Assembly: GCF_014649855.1 (NCBI RefSeq)
Contig: NZ_BMTV01000018.1
Span: forward strand, 1-64,000
Reading direction: 5' to 3'
Source of the DNA: Streptomyces roseolus
Lineage (GTDB): Bacteria > Actinomycetota > Actinomycetes > Streptomycetales > Streptomycetaceae
DNA: 64,000 nucleotides
In this document: positions 50,460 to 62,068 of the stretch, in pieces
Numbering within the stretch: the first letter of the stretch is position 1
How the letters are laid out: the number at the start of each line of letters is the position of its first letter
The notes under the pieces: generated by a model
Seen by the model: only the letters and a program-made list of their open reading frames with translations
Told to the model about the DNA's origin: nothing
Database searches by the model: none
Made by a program: the position numbers and the translations under genes

Positions 50460-51746
50460 TCAGGAAACGGGCCGGGAGTCCAGCCAGACGGACTCGAACT
50501 CCTCCCGGTAGGTCTCGAAGAGTCCGTGGTCCGCGTCACGTCCGGGGGTGCCGTGGCGGACGACGGTGCGGCCGCCGCCGCGCAGGACGAGGACGGGGGC
50601 CTCCATGCCGCGGGCCCTGCGGAGGTAGGACTGGACGACGCCGACGCCGTCGGGGCCGTCGCCGTCGACGAGGTAGGCGGTGAAGCGGGGGGTCTCGTCG
50701 AAGACGTGGATCTGGAAGGCGTCGGGGTCGCGGAGCTTGGAGCGGACCCGGCGCATGTGCAGGATGTTCATCTCGACGGAGCGGCTCAGCTCGCCCTTGC
50801 GGATGCCGAGCTCCCGCTCGCGGCGCTTGACGGCGCTGCTGGCGGGGTTGAGGAAGAGGAGCCGTATCCGGCAGCCGGACTCGGCGAGGCGGACCATGCG
50901 GCGGCCGGAGAAGTTCTGCACGAGCAGGTTCAGGCCTATGCCGGTGGCGTCGAGGCGGCGGGCGCCGCCGAAGAGGTCCTCGGCGGGCAGCTGGCGCTGG
51001 AGCCGGACGCGGTCGGGGTGGACGGAGACGACGTCGGCGTACCGGTCGCCGACGAGGTCCTCGACGGCGTCGACGGGGAGCCGGTCGGCGGAGGGGACGC
51101 CGGCGCCGCTGCCGAGGATCTCCAGGATGCGGGCGGAGGCCCGTTCGGCCTGGGCGAGGACGGTGGGCGAGAGGGCCCGGTTGCGGGAGACGACGTTGCG
51201 GGTCACCTCCAGTTCGTCGAGGGCGAGTTCGACCTCGCGCCGGTCGTCGAAGTAGGGCTCGAAGCAGGGCCAGTGCTGGACCATCAGCTCGCGGAGCTGG
51301 GGCAGGGTGAGGAAGGAGAGGACGTTGTCGTCGGCGGGGTCGAGGAGGTAGCCCTTGCGGCGGGAGACCTCGCGGACGGCGACGGCCCGGCGGACCCATT
51401 CCTGGCCGGCCGGGCCGGCCGCGGCGACGACCCACTCGTCGCCGTGGACGGGCTCGTAGACGGGCCTGAGGACGGCGGCGACGACGGCCCGCATCCGCTG
51501 TTCGACGAGATTGAGCCAGATGTAGGCGCGGCCGGCGCGCTGGGCGCGGGTGCGGACCTCGCTCCAGGCCTCGGCGCCCCAGTCGAGCTCGGCGCCGATC
51601 TCGACGGGGCGGGCCACCTGGACCGCGCCGGGGGGCGCGGTCGGTCCCGCGGGGAGGATCACCGTGGGTGGTTCCTCCCCGGGGCCGGCCGGTCCCCCCT
51701 CGTGACCCGCGTCCCCTGGGGGCAGCTCAAGGCCTCCCGAGCTCAC
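50460..51746 (-). CDS. SAV2148-type HEPN domain protein
   Basis: About 428 residues from GTG at 51746 (VSSGGLELPPGD); a TTG at 51800 would extend it. The N-terminal 60 residues are low complexity. The helical HEPN-like region (about 75-245) includes the segment LDELEVTRNVVSRNRALSP, where the RNase-type Rx4-6H pattern appears as RNxxxR. The C-terminal part (RRMVRLAESGCRIRLLFLNP ... VFDETPRFTAYLVD ... LFETYREEFESVW) resembles PLD-like effector-associated domains. It is conserved in Streptomyces, but its function is unknown; involvement in RNA- or stress-related responses is speculation. Confidence 0.8.
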   Translation of the reverse strand: MSSGGLELPPGDAGHEGGPAGPGEEPPTVILPAGPTAPPGAVQVARPVEIGAELDWGAEAWSEVRTRAQRAGRAYIWLNLVEQRMRAVVAAVLRPVYEPVHGDEWVVAAAGPAGQEWVRRAVAVREVSRRKGYLLDPADDNVLSFLTLPQLRELMVQHWPCFEPYFDDRREVELALDELEVTRNVVSRNRALSPTVLAQAERASARILEILGSGAGVPSADRLPVDAVEDLVGDRYADVVSVHPDRVRLQRQLPAEDLFGGARRLDATGIGLNLLVQNFSGRRMVRLAESGCRIRLLFLNPASSAVKRRERELGIRKGELSRSVEMNILHMRRVRSKLRDPDAFQIHVFDETPRFTAYLVDGDGPDGVGVVQSYLRRARGMEAPVLVLRGGGRTVVRHGTPGRDADHGLFETYREEFESVWLDSRPVS

Positions 51747-51854
51747 CCGTGCACCGCCTTCTGCTCTGGACGCCCGTCCCGATTCTTCCGACAAGATCAA
51801 GGAAGGGTACTCCGCGAGCGGGAGGCGGTGCAGCAGGATCGTCCGGCGGCTTGC

Positions 51855-53177
51855 TCAACTCTGCGTCGGCGGCTGTCCGTTCTGGGAGGCGAGTTCGGAC
51901 GGAGTGAGGGGATTCATAGCGGTTACGTCCCTGGGGGCGAGCTGGAAGCCCTGCCAGTGGACGGGCATGGGCTGCTGGTCCTCGTCCCGGGCGATGTGGT
52001 GGAACCCGATGTTGACCCAGACGGTCGGCTTGGTCAGCGTCTCCCCGTTCACCCACTTGTCCACGCTGTCGCCGGCGCCGGCCGGGCAGTTGCCGATGTT
52101 GTTGCTGGCGTACTGCTCGCAGGCGCGGGACTGGGTGAAGTAGACGTCGTGCCGGGTGAAGCCGCGGCCGGCGTGGGTGTCGGTGTGGCCGGGGACGATC
52201 TCGTAGCTGCGGGCGTGGCCGTCGGCGTTCTTGCCGGTGCCGCTGACCACCCGCCACCAGCGCATGTTCTTCGCGTCGCCGGCGAGCTCCTTGGTGACGG
52301 TGGTGCGCTTGGTGTGCACGGTGGGGCTGCCGTCGCCGGCGGGCGGGGTGACGGTGGAGTCGTACTGCTCGACGCGGTCGCGGCCGCCGTCGAGGCCGAA
52401 GTCGAGCTTCCAGAAGACGTTGTGGGCGTGGCTGGTGGCGTAGCCGCGGGCGCCCTTGCCGATGGGCCAGCCGCGGCCGTCGGTGGCGTTGTAGTCGACG
52501 GGCGAGAGGCTGCCGGTGGCGCCGACGTTGGCGCCTATGGTGCCGTCGGAGGAGAAGCGCCACTCGGAGATGTACTCGTACCAGCCGACCTTGTTGACGG
52601 TGTAGACGAGGAGGTCCTTGGCCTGGGCCTGGTAGACGCCGGCGCCGGAGTCGCTGGCCATGCGGTAGGCGTGGCCGCGGGCGCGGGTGGTGGTGCAGAG
52701 GCCCTTGACGGTGCCGACCTCGGGGACCTTGACGGAGGAGAGGGTGCCGCCGGGGCATTCGGCGGGCTTGAGGTCCTGGAGGCCCCAGCCGAAGCCGGCG
52801 CCGGTGAGGTCGTCGTACTCGGCGCCGCCGTCGTCGTACGGCACGTGGATCTGGGCGAGGCGGGCGGTGGTGAGGACGCGGACCGGGGCACCGCCGGGCG
52901 GCTGGTAGGTGACCCGGTCGAGGATCAGGCCGGCGTCGGTGCTGTAGCGCCAGCACATGTCCCAGGAGGCGCCGCCGTCGAGCTTCCCGGTGATGCGGTG
53001 GGCGGGCGAGCAGACGGCCGAGACCGGGGGCTTGGCGAGGGTGGGCCGGGGTCCGGGCGTGGGCGGCGGGGTGGGCGTCGGGGCGGGTGCCGCGGCGGCG
53101 GTGGCGGTGCCGAGGAAGGCGGTGGCCGCGAGGGCGGCGAGGATCCCCCTGGCTCGCCGGTGGAGCGGGCGGGTCAT
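51855..53177 (-). CDS. Secreted protein resembling the catalytic domain of copper amine oxidase
   Basis: A 440-residue secreted protein; the signal peptide ends near AAAAPAP (residue 30), and AAGGAG precedes the ATG. The rest matches the C-terminal barrel of copper amine oxidases. Copper ligands are H250 and H252 (HAHNVFWKLDFGLDG) and H407 (PMPVHWQGFQL). The quinone-forming Tyr would be Y200 in VGWYEYISEW, but the usual Asn before it (NYD/E) is W199. The N2/N3 domains of a normal oxidase are missing; they appear to be encoded separately 68 bp upstream. It probably oxidises amines or lysyl side chains outside the cell, if the cofactor still forms. Confidence 0.8.
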   Translation of the reverse strand: MTRPLHRRARGILAALAATAFLGTATAAAAPAPTPTPPPTPGPRPTLAKPPVSAVCSPAHRITGKLDGGASWDMCWRYSTDAGLILDRVTYQPPGGAPVRVLTTARLAQIHVPYDDGGAEYDDLTGAGFGWGLQDLKPAECPGGTLSSVKVPEVGTVKGLCTTTRARGHAYRMASDSGAGVYQAQAKDLLVYTVNKVGWYEYISEWRFSSDGTIGANVGATGSLSPVDYNATDGRGWPIGKGARGYATSHAHNVFWKLDFGLDGGRDRVEQYDSTVTPPAGDGSPTVHTKRTTVTKELAGDAKNMRWWRVVSGTGKNADGHARSYEIVPGHTDTHAGRGFTRHDVYFTQSRACEQYASNNIGNCPAGAGDSVDKWVNGETLTKPTVWVNIGFHHIARDEDQQPMPVHWQGFQLAPRDVTAMNPLTPSELASQNGQPPTQS

Positions 53178-53245
53178 GCGGTCGTACTCCTTGCGTGCGG
53201 GCCCCGCGCAGGCGGGGCGGGTGGCGGAACGGCGGGCGGCGGTGG

Positions 53246-54103
53246 TCAGCCGACGCGGACGACGTTCTTCGCGGAGAGGTCGACGATGATGTTCCGGGTG
53301 TCGATCCAGGCGCCGTTGCGGACCTTGGTGACGAGCCGGACGCAGCGGTGTTCGCCGCAGCGGGAGAGCGCCTCGGGGACGTTCTTCTCGCGGTAGGTGC
53401 GGTAGACGTCGCCGTTGAACCAGAGCTGGTCGGCGCTGGTGAGTTCGGTGCCGGTGGCGTCCCGGTAGTCCTCCTTCACGCCCTTCCCGAGGGGGCTCGC
53501 GAGGATCAGTTCGAGGGCGGCGCGCAGTTCCTCGGGGTGGGCCGAGGGCTGCACCCCGCGCCGGGCGGCGGTGGTCTCGACCTTGCCCGTGGTCAGGTCG
53601 ACGGTCCGGGTGACGAGCTCGTCGCGGGCGTAGTCGTAGAAGCGGACCTGGGCGCGGCGTTCGTTCTCCCGGCCCGGGGCCGGGTCGGCGAGTTCGGTGC
53701 CGAGGTGCTGCGGGCGGCCCCGGTCGCCGTCGACGTCCTGCCGGGCGGCGGAGTCGGGGGCGCCGAGGGCGAGCTGCCGGGCCCGGGCCAGTTCGTCGTC
53801 GGTCAGCGGATCGGTGCCGGTGCCCTTCGGGCCCTCGGCCGCGGGCGGTGCGACGGTGGCGGGGGCGAGCGCGGCGGCCCCCCGGCCGCCCGTTCCCTCC
53901 GCGCCTTCGGCGCCGTCCGTCCCCCGCGCGTCCCGGGCGCCGTCCGCCGGGGCGCTCCCGGAGCCGGCCGCGCGCGCGGCGGGCGAGTCGTCCGCCCCGG
54001 CCGTGCCCGGCAGGCTGATCGCGACCGCGACGGCGGTGCCCGTCACCGCCATGGCCGCTCCGGCCACCACCTTCCCCAGGTGGCGGCGCACTATTTCGTA
54101 CAC
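53246..54103 (-). CDS. Membrane-anchored protein resembling the N-terminal domains of copper amine oxidase
   Basis: A 285-residue protein from GTG at 54103 (VYEIVRRHLGK), preceded by GAGGGGG. A single signal or anchor segment (VVAGAAMAVTGTAVAVAISLPG) precedes an Ala/Gly-rich linker of about 60 residues. The remaining 180 residues (LTDDELARARQLALG ... RRAQVRFYDYARDELVTRTVDLTTGKVET ... GVQPSAHPEELRAALELI) look like the N2/N3 domains of copper amine oxidases. It lies directly upstream of the catalytic-domain-like gene on the same strand, in the order of the fused enzyme, so the two products may form one complex. Confidence 0.72.
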   Translation of the reverse strand: MYEIVRRHLGKVVAGAAMAVTGTAVAVAISLPGTAGADDSPAARAAGSGSAPADGARDARGTDGAEGAEGTGGRGAAALAPATVAPPAAEGPKGTGTDPLTDDELARARQLALGAPDSAARQDVDGDRGRPQHLGTELADPAPGRENERRAQVRFYDYARDELVTRTVDLTTGKVETTAARRGVQPSAHPEELRAALELILASPLGKGVKEDYRDATGTELTSADQLWFNGDVYRTYREKNVPEALSRCGEHRCVRLVTKVRNGAWIDTRNIIVDLSAKNVVRVG

Positions 54104-54240
54104 ATTTCCCCCTCTATCCCCCGCTTGGCCTGCGGTCACCCGGTAGGACGGGGCGGGTTCCCGCGAGGTTGCGTGTCTTTCGGGCAGGATCTGGCCGAAG
54201 AGCACGCATGAACCCGGACAGAAGAGGAATATTCGTATCC

Positions 54241-56361
<2,121 letters not shown>

Positions 56362-57655
56362 CCCCGGCCCCGCGCGGCGCCCTCCCCGTCCGTACGGTCC
56401 AGGAGAGCGCCGCGCAGGCCACGGCCGCCCCCACCGCCACCGCGAAGGCGGCGGGGGCGCCGTGCCGTTCGGCGAGCCGCCCGGAGAGCGCCAGGGCGAG
56501 GGCCTGGCCTCCGACGATCCCGCTGGTGAGGAAGGCCATGGACTCGGCGAGCCGGCCGGCCGGGACGGACCGCTCGGTCAGCGCGAAGACCGTGATGAGG
56601 TGCGGGGCGTAGGCGGCGCCGAGCACGGTCACCACCACGTACAGGCCGGCGAGGGAGTCGACCGCGAGCAGCGGCAGGGAGAGCAGGACGAGTCCGGCGG
56701 TCGCGGCCCGCCAGCGGAGGGCGAGCCCGACCGTGGCGGGCAGGGCGGCGAGCGACAGGCCGACGGCGGCGCTCATCACGCCCATCGCCGCGTAGACGAG
56801 CCCGGCCTGGGCGGGCGCGCCGAGCCCGGCGGTGAGGGCGGTGATCCCGGCCTGGGAGGCGCCGAACATGGCGCCCTGGAGGACCATCGTCACCCGGAGG
56901 GCGTACGCGGAGCCGGGCAGCCGCGTCCGTTCGGCGGCGCCCGTGCGGGTGGCGGTGCCGTCCGGCGGGGGCGCGGCGGCGGAGGCGGTCGGGTGGAGCG
57001 CGAAGCCGGTGCCGCAGAGCGCGAGGAGCAGGGCCGCGCCGAGCAGCGCGGCGCCGGGGTGGGCGAGGGCGGCGGCGAGGCCGACGAGCGCGGGGCCGAG
57101 GACGAAGGAGACCTCGTCGAGGGTGCCCTCGAAGGAGAGGACCGTGCCCACGGTCCGGTCGTCGGCGCCGGCGCGGCGGGCGAGCGCCACCGAGCGGGTC
57201 CGGGCGAGCGGGCCGATCTGCGGGACGGTCGCCCCGGCGAGCAGCGCCAGCGGCACGAGGAGCCCGGTGGGGGCGTCGGCGACGGAGGCGAGGACGAGGG
57301 CGGCGACCGCGAGGGCGTTGGCGAGGGAGGCGGCGAGGACGGGGCCGCGCTGGCCGCGCCGGTCCGCGAGCCGGCCGAGCAGCGGGCCCGCGACGGTCTG
57401 CCCGGCGGCCAGCGCGCCGCCCGCGAGCCCCGCCGTGGCGAGCGAGCCGCTGGTCTCGGCGACCAGCAGCACGCTGCCGAGCTGGCACATCGCGGTGGGC
57501 AGCCGGCCGAGGAAGGAGAGGACCGGAAGGGCGGGGCCGAGCAGGGAGAGGGTGTCGCGGTACGTCCGGAGCATCGGCCGAAAGTAACCCGATACCCCCG
57601 AACGGGTGCATCGGGTGATGACACGGAAGCTTCCGTACGGGGTACGTACGTTCGC

Positions 57656-60082
57656 ATGACGCCCAACCCGTCCGCACACCCGCCGTCCGACCGCCGCCCG
57701 TCCGACGGCACGCCGTCCGCCGCCGCGTCCGGGCCGCCCGCCGCGTCCGCCCGGCCGGGGCCGCCCGTCGTCCCCCGCGCCACCTACCGGCTCCAGCTCC
57801 AGCCCGCGTTCCCGTTCGCCGCCGCCGAGCGGGTGGTGCCGCACCTGGCCGGGCTCGGCGTCTCCCATCTGCACCTCTCCCCGGTCCTGGAGGCGGTGCC
57901 CGGTTCCGCCCACGGGTACGACGTCACCGACCACCGGGCCGTCCGGGCGGAGCTGGGCGGCGAGGCGGGGCTGCGGGCGCTCGCCGCGACCGCCCGCGCG
58001 CACGGACTCGGCCTGGTGGTGGACCTGGTGCCCAACCACATGGCGGCCTCGCCGCGCCACAACCACGCGCTGCGGGAGGTGCTGCGGCACGGCCCCGACT
58101 CCCCGTACGCCCGCTGGTTCGACGTCGACCGGTCCGCCGGGGACGGCAGGATCCTGCTGCCGGTGCTGCCCGCCCGGCTCCCGGAGGTGCGGGACCGGCT
58201 GCGGGTCGAGGACGGCGTGCTCCGCCTGGACGGGCAGGAGTTCCCGCTCCGGCCCGGCACCGAGCACCTGCCGCTGGACGACCTCCTCGACCGCCAGCAC
58301 TACCGCCTCGGCTGGTGGCGGCTCGCCCGCACCGAACTGGGCTACCGGCGCTTCTTCACCGTCTCGGACCTGATCGGGGTGCGGGTGGAGGACCCGGAGG
58401 TGTTCCGGGAGACCCACGCGACGATCCTGCGGCTGGTCGCCGACGGGGTGATCGAGGGGCTGCGGATCGACCACCCGGACGGACTCGCCGACCCCCAGGG
58501 CTACTTGGAGCGGCTCTCGGCGGAGACCGGCGGCCGGTGCTGGATCGTCGTCGAGAAGATCCTCACCGGGGACGAGACCCTGCCGGCCTCCTGGCCGGTG
58601 GCCGGCACCACCGGCTACGACGCACTGCGCCTGGTCGACGGCGTCCTCACGGACGCGGCCGGGGCGGCGGAGCTCGCCGACCTGTACCGCGCGTTCACCG
58701 GCCGGGCCGGGGACCGGGGCGGGGCGTGGGAGGCGACCGCCCGGCGCGCCGCGTACGAGGTGGTGCGGCACGACCTGGCGGCCGAGACGAACCGGCTGAC
58801 CCGGGAGGCGGTACGGCTCTGCGCGGCCCGGCCCGAGCACCACGACCACGCGCCCTGGGCGCTGCGGACCGCGATCGAGGAGCTCCTCGTCCGCGTGCCG
58901 GTCTACCGGCCCTACGACGCCGGCGACGCCGGGCGCCTCCTCACCCCCGAGGTCGTCCGGGGCGCGCGGGCGGCCTTCGCCGTCCCGGAGGAGGCCGCCG
59001 CGGTGGACGCCGTACGGGAGCTGCTCCTCGGCGACTCCCCCGAACTCGGCCGGTTCCGGGCCAGGTTCGCGCAGACGTCCTCGGCGCTGCGGGCCAAGTC
59101 CACCGAGGACACCGCCTTCTACCGGTACGCGCCCCTGCTCTCGGCCAACGAGGTCGGCGGGGATCCGGGCCGGCCGGCCGTCGGGGTCGAGGAGTTCCAC
59201 GCGGCCTGCGCCCGGCTCGCCCGCGACTGGCCGGCGACCGGCACGGTCCTCACCACCCATGACACCAAGCGCAGCGCGGACGTGCGGGCGGCGATCGCGG
59301 TGCTCGCCCAGTGCCCGGACGTGTGGGCCGGTCTGCTGGCCGAGGTCGCCGGGGTCCCGGTGCCGGACCCGCACCTGGCGTGGACGGTGTGGCAGACCGC
59401 CTTCGGCTTCGGCGCCCCGGACCCGGACCGGATCGGCCCGGCGGTGCTCAAGGCCGTGCGGGAGGAGGGGCTGCGGACGTCCTGGACCGAGCAGGACCCG
59501 GCGTACGAGCGGGCGGTGGCCGAGTTCACGGCGGCCGGGCCCGGCCGGGTGCCGTTGCGGGCGGCGTCCGAGGCCGCGTTCGCCCTGGAGCCGCACATCC
59601 GGGCCCAGGCGGACGGCGCGGCCCTGGTGCAGCTGACCATGCCGGGCGTGCCGGAGCTGTACCAGGCCACCGAGCGGGAGTACCGGGCACTCGTCGACCC
59701 CGACAACCGCGCGCCGTACGAGCCGGGTCCCGACGACGGCCGGACGGCGCTGGTGCGGGCCGCCCTCGGGCTGCGCCGCGAACGCCCGGCGGCCTTCGGT
59801 CCCGGCGGCGGCCACACCCCGCTGGTCGCCGAGGGCCCGGCGGCCGCGCACTGCCTGGCCTTCGCCCGCGGGGGGCAGGTGGTGACGGCGGTGACCCGGC
59901 TGTCGCTGCGGCTCGCGGAGGCGGGCGGCTGGCGGGACACCGAGCTGGTGCTGCCGGAGGGACGGTGGGCCGATGTCCTGGACGGCGTCAGGGAGTTCAC
60001 CGGGGGCCCGGAGAGCGAGCTGAAGCTGGCGGAGCTCTTCGCCGACCGTCCGGTCGCCCTCCTCGCGAGGATCACGGAGTGA
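57656..60082 (+). CDS. treY: Malto-oligosyltrehalose synthase
   Basis: An 808-residue GH13 enzyme that converts the reducing end of maltodextrin to a trehalose unit, the first step of the TreY-TreZ pathway. Barrel residues are nucleophile D272 (LRIDHPDGL), acid/base E300 (VVEKIL) and D536 (TTHDTKRS). TYRLQLQPAFPF and STEDTAFYRY are typical of TreY. The first 40 residues are Pro/Ser/Ala-rich. The ATG at 57656 has a poor ribosome-binding site. No treZ lies within the window. Confidence 0.93.
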   Translation: MTPNPSAHPPSDRRPSDGTPSAAASGPPAASARPGPPVVPRATYRLQLQPAFPFAAAERVVPHLAGLGVSHLHLSPVLEAVPGSAHGYDVTDHRAVRAELGGEAGLRALAATARAHGLGLVVDLVPNHMAASPRHNHALREVLRHGPDSPYARWFDVDRSAGDGRILLPVLPARLPEVRDRLRVEDGVLRLDGQEFPLRPGTEHLPLDDLLDRQHYRLGWWRLARTELGYRRFFTVSDLIGVRVEDPEVFRETHATILRLVADGVIEGLRIDHPDGLADPQGYLERLSAETGGRCWIVVEKILTGDETLPASWPVAGTTGYDALRLVDGVLTDAAGAAELADLYRAFTGRAGDRGGAWEATARRAAYEVVRHDLAAETNRLTREAVRLCAARPEHHDHAPWALRTAIEELLVRVPVYRPYDAGDAGRLLTPEVVRGARAAFAVPEEAAAVDAVRELLLGDSPELGRFRARFAQTSSALRAKSTEDTAFYRYAPLLSANEVGGDPGRPAVGVEEFHAACARLARDWPATGTVLTTHDTKRSADVRAAIAVLAQCPDVWAGLLAEVAGVPVPDPHLAWTVWQTAFGFGAPDPDRIGPAVLKAVREEGLRTSWTEQDPAYERAVAEFTAAGPGRVPLRAASEAAFALEPHIRAQADGAALVQLTMPGVPELYQATEREYRALVDPDNRAPYEPGPDDGRTALVRAALGLRRERPAAFGPGGGHTPLVAEGPAAAHCLAFARGGQVVTAVTRLSLRLAEAGGWRDTELVLPEGRWADVLDGVREFTGGPESELKLAELFADRPVALLARITE

Positions 60083-60113
60083 CCGCATACTGACGGGACG
60101 AGAAGGGGGAACG

Positions 60114-60332
60114 ATGGCACTGATGCTGCTGTTCGGGGCGCTGGGGGGCGCCGTCACCGCGCTGATCGTGGTGCTGCTGCGCCGGGGCCGGTCCGACACG
60201 GAGACCGCGGAGGGCCTGCGCATCGAGGAACGGGCGCGCCTTCAGGCGTCCATGGACCGGGTGTCGTACAACTCCTTCGCGGTGCACAACGCGCCGCCGA
60301 CGCAGTCCGACTCCTACCGGCCGCACCACTGA
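60114..60332 (+). CDS. Small single-pass membrane protein
   Basis: A 72-residue protein with an N-terminal hydrophobic helix (LMLLFGALGGAVTALIVVLL, residues 3-22), then a basic, charged soluble part ending YNSFAVHNAPPTQSDSYRPHH. GAAGGGGG precedes the ATG. It follows treY by 31 bp and is probably co-transcribed. It has no recognised family. Confidence 0.72.
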   Translation: MALMLLFGALGGAVTALIVVLLRRGRSDTETAEGLRIEERARLQASMDRVSYNSFAVHNAPPTQSDSYRPHH

Positions 60333-60352
60333 GGCGGGGGCGGAGCACAGGT

Positions 60353-60387
60353 GGGCGGGGCACCGGCGCACGGCCGGTGCCCCGCCC
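60353..60387. terminator. Strong hairpin terminator between convergent genes
   Basis: A 15-bp perfect stem (GGGCGGGGCACCGGC with its complement) and a 5-nt loop separate the small membrane protein gene from the convergent secreted protein gene. Confidence 0.75.
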
Positions 60388-60395
60388 GCCTCGGA

Positions 60396-60884
60396 TCAGA
60401 TCCGGCTGGCGCGGTCGACCTCGCACTTGGTGTACTCGGAACCGTCGCCGCTGCCCAGGTACGGGGTGGTCAGCTCGGCCTCCACGGAGGAGCCCGCGGT
60501 GACCGCGATGCCGGCCTTGAAGGCGGTCCTCGTGACCGCGCCGCTGCCGGTGAACTTCATGGTCACGCTGTAGTCGTAGTCCAGCGAACCGTCGTTCTTG
60601 ACCGTGATCCTGGCGGTCAGCTTCTTCGTGGCGGCGTCGTAGGCGCACTTGTCGATGGTGATGTCGCGGACCGCCTTGTCGGCGCTGCCGCCGCCACCGG
60701 GCACGGAGACGCCCCCGGAACCGCTGCTGCTGTCGCTGTCGCTGTGGCTGCCGCCGCCACCCGAGCTGGAGCTCGAACCGGAGCTGTTGTTGTCGCAACC
60801 GCCGCCACCGGAACCGCGGGCGCCGGTGAGGGCGAGGACGGCGATGCCGAAGACGGCGATCGCGCGGGCATGACGAAGCTTCAC
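60396..60884 (-). CDS. Secreted protein with Ser/Gly linker and DUF4352-like fold
   Basis: A 162-residue protein from GTG at 60884 (GGGGAAG upstream). The hydrophobic signal (AIAVFGIAVLALTGARG) is followed by GGGGC and a long Ser/Gly tether; the single early Cys suggests a lipoprotein-like anchor, but the lipobox is atypical. The mature domain (ITIDKCAYDAATKKLTARITVKNDG ... YSVTMKFTGSG) looks like an immunoglobulin-like beta sandwich of the DUF4352/FxLYD type, with one disulfide pair (DKC, TKC). Function unknown. Confidence 0.72.
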   Translation of the reverse strand: MKLRHARAIAVFGIAVLALTGARGSGGGGCDNNSSGSSSSSGGGGSHSDSDSSSGSGGVSVPGGGGSADKAVRDITIDKCAYDAATKKLTARITVKNDGSLDYDYSVTMKFTGSGAVTRTAFKAGIAVTAGSSVEAELTTPYLGSGDGSEYTKCEVDRASRI

Positions 60885-60994
60885 GTGTTTCTTCCCCGTT
60901 GGACGTGATTCATCAGAGGGCTCGGCAGGGAGCCATGCAGAATGGCCCGCTTGACGAGCGCACGTCACCCTAGCAGCGCCGCGGGGGTCTCGTT

Positions 60995-62068
60995 TCAGCC
61001 GTTCGGCAGGACGTCGAGGGTGCGCGGGGCACGGGTGATCAGACCGGTCGACACCGGGCGGAAGCCGTCCGCGAGGCGCAGCCGGGGCATCGCCTCGAAC
61101 AGCGCGCGGAGGCCGTACTCGGCCTCCAGACCGGCCAGGATCACCGCCGGGCAGAAGCCGGAGCCGTACGTGAGCTGGCCGGGGTCGTCACGGAGCGGGT
61201 CGAAACGGTCCGGCTCGCGGAACCGCTCCGGGTCCCGTCCGGCCGCGCCGACGAGCAGCGCCACCGAGGAGCCGCCCGGCAGGATCCCGCCACTCACGGG
61301 GACGTCCTCGCGGGTGCGCCGCACGGCGATCTGCACCGGCGGGTCGCGGCGCAGCGACTCCGACCACGCCCGCGCCACCAGGGCCGTGGGGGCGTCCCGC
61401 AGGGCGGCGACCTGGTCGGGATCGGTGAGGACGTTGCCGAGGAAGGAGGCCAGCGCCTTCTCGCGGACGGCGATCTGCCCGCCGCACTCGCCGGCGAGGG
61501 CGGTCGCGGCCCGGCCCCTGACCAGCCGCATCATGTCCCGGTACGGGACGCCGACGGCGGCGGCGACGGTCCCGGCGGGCAGCCAGTGGCAGAAGTCGGC
61601 GACGAGGTCGGCGCGGGGCCGGTCGGCGATCCGCCGGGCGAGGACGTGGGCGGTGCGCTCGGCGACGGACCGCAGTTCGGCGAGGTCCACGTCGACGTGG
61701 GCGCGCGCGCAGGCGGGGTCGCCGGGCCGGTGCCCGTGGGTGAAGCGGGCGTCGGTGAGGGCGGTGGCCACGTCCGCGTACCGGCTCAGCACCCAGGCCC
61801 GCAGCAGCGGGTCGTAGGTGAGCGGGAACTCCTCCCGCAGCCGCCGGAAGACGGGGTACGGATCGGTCGCCGCGCCGGGGTCCAGCGGGCTGGGCGCGAC
61901 GGTCCGGCCGCCGGGCGGCACGGGCGCCCCGGCCGCCGGGTCGGCGACGCTCCGCACCCGGCCGGGCGCGGCGGCGCCGGTCCGCCCGCCGGGCGCCATG
62001 GCCGGCGGCCGCCGGAGTCCGGTGACGCGGGGGGTGCGGGAGGGGTCGGGGGTCCGGTCGTCGCGCAT
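60995..62068 (-). CDS. Short divergent cytochrome P450
   Basis: A 357-residue P450-like protein; the first 60 residues are low complexity, so the core is about 300 residues against the normal 390-410. The K-helix ExxR is present (ESLRRDPPVQIAVRR). The heme loop reads YGSGFCPAVILAGLEAE with Cys at residue 306: it is two residues shorter before the Cys than FGxGxHxCxG and lacks the usual Gly after it. The I-helix A-G-x-[D/E]-T segment reads LAGECGGQIAVREK, without the Thr. Heme binding looks possible, but normal monooxygenase chemistry is doubtful. No redox partner is adjacent. Confidence 0.78.
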   Translation of the reverse strand: MRDDRTPDPSRTPRVTGLRRPPAMAPGGRTGAAAPGRVRSVADPAAGAPVPPGGRTVAPSPLDPGAATDPYPVFRRLREEFPLTYDPLLRAWVLSRYADVATALTDARFTHGHRPGDPACARAHVDVDLAELRSVAERTAHVLARRIADRPRADLVADFCHWLPAGTVAAAVGVPYRDMMRLVRGRAATALAGECGGQIAVREKALASFLGNVLTDPDQVAALRDAPTALVARAWSESLRRDPPVQIAVRRTREDVPVSGGILPGGSSVALLVGAAGRDPERFREPDRFDPLRDDPGQLTYGSGFCPAVILAGLEAEYGLRALFEAMPRLRLADGFRPVSTGLITRAPRTLDVLPNG

